Positions 62,745 through 64,000 of a stretch of 64,000 bases of DNA are shown here, in pieces. Numbering within the stretch: the first letter of the stretch is position 1; every line of letters begins with the position of its first letter. Made by a program: the position numbers and the translations under genes. This DNA is from JBBRHQ01 sp963720735 (lineage in GTDB: Bacteria; Actinomycetota; Thermoleophilia; Solirubrobacterales; 70-9), in contig CAVRGL010000008.1 in assembly GCA_963720735.1 (NCBI GenBank), positions 260,940 to 324,939 of the forward strand, written 5' to 3'. The notes below the pieces were generated by a model. It had not been told where the DNA came from. It worked only from the letters and a program-made list of their open reading frames with translations, and made no database searches.

Positions 62745-63920
62745 TCAGCCGCGACTCCGGGAGAGCAGCTCGAGGTAGAGGGCCTCGATCCGTCCCGCCC
62801 AGGCCTCGAGGCTCCAGCGCTCCCTCCGCAGCTGCTGCCCCCTCTCCCCCATCCGCAGCCGCCTCTCGGGGTCGCCGATCAGCTCGCCGAGCGCCGCGGC
62901 CAGCGCCGCCGCGTCGCGTGCGGGCACCAGGATGCCCGACTCCCCGTCCACGACCAGCTCGGGCAGGCCGCCGACATCCGAGGCGACCACCGGCAGGCCC
63001 GCCTCCATGTACTCCATCACCGACAGCGGCCCGCCCTCGAACTCCGAGCAGCAGACGGCGACGTCGAGCGCAGCCAGCAGGTCGGGAACGTCGGAGCGGG
63101 CCCCCAGGAGCCGCACCCGGCCCGCCAGGCCGCGATTGGCGATCAGGCTCTCGAGCAGTCCGCGCTCGGGGCCCTCGCCGGCGATCAGGGCAGTCGCAGG
63201 GCGACCCTCGTCCCTGAGCAGGGCGAGCGCCTCGATCAGCACCTCGAATGCCTTCTCCGGCCTCAGGTGACCGACGCTGCCGATCAGCGGCTCTGCGGGC
63301 CCGATCGCGAGCTCCTCCCGGACCCGGGCCCCGTCGCCTGGCGCGAAGCCCGCGATCCCGTTGGGGATCACGGTGATCCGGCTCGGGTCGATCCGCTCCA
63401 CCTCGATCATCCTCCGCCGGCCCTCCTCGGAGACCGCAATGAAGGCATCCGAGAAGCGGGCGATCAGGTCGCGGTCGAGCAGCGGTCGGATCCGGTTGCC
63501 ACCGTAGGCCCACATGTGCTCGTGGGCGACGATGACCGGCGTGCGGGTCAGGCGCCCGAGGATCACCGCCCACAGGTTCGATCCGAACAAGTGGCCGTGC
63601 AGGACATCGACCCGCTCCCGCCGCAGGGCCCGCAGCAGAGGGGCCCAGGACCAGAGCGCCATGCGGGAGGAGCGCCTCAGCCGGAGCACCCGCACCCCGG
63701 CCTCCCCCAGGCGGGCGAGGATCGAGGCGGCCGGCTCGGTCCTTTCGAGGCCATCCTGCCAGCGGGTTATGCAGAGGGTGCGCTCGAACCGATCGGGGTC
63801 GAGCAGGATCGCGTTCTCCACCGCCAGCCTCTCTCCCCCTCCGGGGCGGGCGATCGAGTCGATCATCACCACGACGCGGATCCGCTCTTTGGCGCCGGGG
63901 TTGGCCGGGTCGCGGCTCAC
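62745..63920 (-). CDS. Glycosyltransferase family 4
   Basis: A 391-residue GT-B enzyme. N-terminal acceptor domain with MIDSIARPGGGERLAVENA and a VLHGHLFGSN motif; C-terminal donor domain with IGSVGHLRPEKAFEVLIEAL, the VAVCCSEFEGGPLSVMEYMEAGLPVVAS region with the EX7E motif, and a final EAWAGRIEALYLELL helix. It probably adds a hexose during assembly of the exopolysaccharide. The GTG start overlaps the end of an upstream gene (GTGA). Convergent with the O-antigen ligase gene 11 bp away. Confidence 0.93.
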   Translation of the reverse strand: MSRDPANPGAKERIRVVVMIDSIARPGGGERLAVENAILLDPDRFERTLCITRWQDGLERTEPAASILARLGEAGVRVLRLRRSSRMALWSWAPLLRALRRERVDVLHGHLFGSNLWAVILGRLTRTPVIVAHEHMWAYGGNRIRPLLDRDLIARFSDAFIAVSEEGRRRMIEVERIDPSRITVIPNGIAGFAPGDGARVREELAIGPAEPLIGSVGHLRPEKAFEVLIEALALLRDEGRPATALIAGEGPERGLLESLIANRGLAGRVRLLGARSDVPDLLAALDVAVCCSEFEGGPLSVMEYMEAGLPVVASDVGGLPELVVDGESGILVPARDAAALAAALGELIGDPERRLRMGERGQQLRRERWSLEAWAGRIEALYLELLSRSRG

Positions 63921-64000
63921 CCGATCGTCCGGCCTCGGCTCGACACTTGCCGCAGCCGCTGCGCGAAGGACCCGGACATGATCAGCGAACCGTATAGCCA
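63917..64000 (-). CDS. C-terminal fragment of a gene beyond the window
   Basis: The last 27 codons of a frame that enters from the right edge and ends in TGA overlapping the glycosyltransferase GTG start (GTGA). It reads WLYGSLIMSGSFAQRLRQV and then a basic tail. Too short to identify; context suggests another exopolysaccharide gene. Confidence 0.4.
   Translation of the reverse strand, partial: WLYGSLIMSGSFAQRLRQVSSRGRTIG

Overview
This 64 kb window is uniformly GC-rich chromosomal DNA. It is densely packed, with many overlapping start and stop codons (TGATG, ATGA, GTGA). I see no rRNA, tRNA, CRISPR array, transposase or phage gene. The gene content suggests an actinobacterium, probably of the Thermoleophilia/Solirubrobacterales type. 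The indicators are a classical menaquinone pathway, GatCAB with a single GluRS, a PcrA-type helicase, an actinobacterial c-di-AMP riboswitch ahead of an Rpf-like wall enzyme, LPFTG/sortase proteins, a DUF6458 protein and frequent leaderless-looking starts. That placement is an inference; no 16S or marker phylogeny was possible.

Layout. 1-11.5 kb: branched-chain amino acid genes (ilvC at the left edge, ilvB-ilvN further on) surround a menaquinone cluster (menE, menB-menA-menC-menD, menF). 11.5-17.2 kb: a UDP-sulfoquinovose synthase, two GT39-like membrane glycosyltransferases, a DUF2304-GT2 fusion and a small zinc-ribbon membrane protein. 17.3-20.8 kb: a DUF1800-DUF1501-cupredoxin secretion operon. 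20.8-25.3 kb: gatC-gatA-gatB-ndh. 25.3-28.8 kb: membrane proteins and a GMC oxidoreductase. 28.9-33.7 kb: cysK-cysE-pcrA-folD. 33.8-36.3 kb: small unknown genes, including two tandem copies of a roughly 75-residue protein. 36.4-39.8 kb: an arsenic island in which arsR-arsM plus an R2lox-like diiron protein diverge from an aquaglyceroporin-arsC pair. 39.9-51.6 kb: further small paralogues, an Rrf2 regulator, a degenerate LuxR response regulator, an HDOD-LuxR fusion, gltX, endonuclease IV, an acyl-CoA dehydrogenase, dnaE and sixA. 51.6-57.6 kb: nested repeats, an Rpf-like protein under a ydaO riboswitch, argG, a sortase, coiled-coil proteins and a tiny LPFTG protein. 57.7-64 kb: exopolysaccharide genes (two Wzy/WaaL-like polymerases, a Wzz/BY-kinase, a GT4).

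How the genes work together. The men genes supply quinone for the type II NADH dehydrogenase and possibly the cupredoxin. GatCAB with GltX implies indirect Gln/Asn-tRNA synthesis. The arsenic genes reduce As(V), methylate As(III) and probably release As(III) through a channel, because no pump gene is present. The right third is devoted to the envelope: sortase, anchored protein, wall hydrolase under c-di-AMP control, and polysaccharide assembly.

The least explained items are a four-member family of about 75-86-residue proteins, a 32-bp repeat nested in two hairpins with an invariant loop, a 53-nt two-hairpin repeat found twice at gene 3' ends, a paralogous coiled-coil pair, the diiron protein coupled to arsM, and a cysK that appears to begin with ATC on a leaderless transcript.
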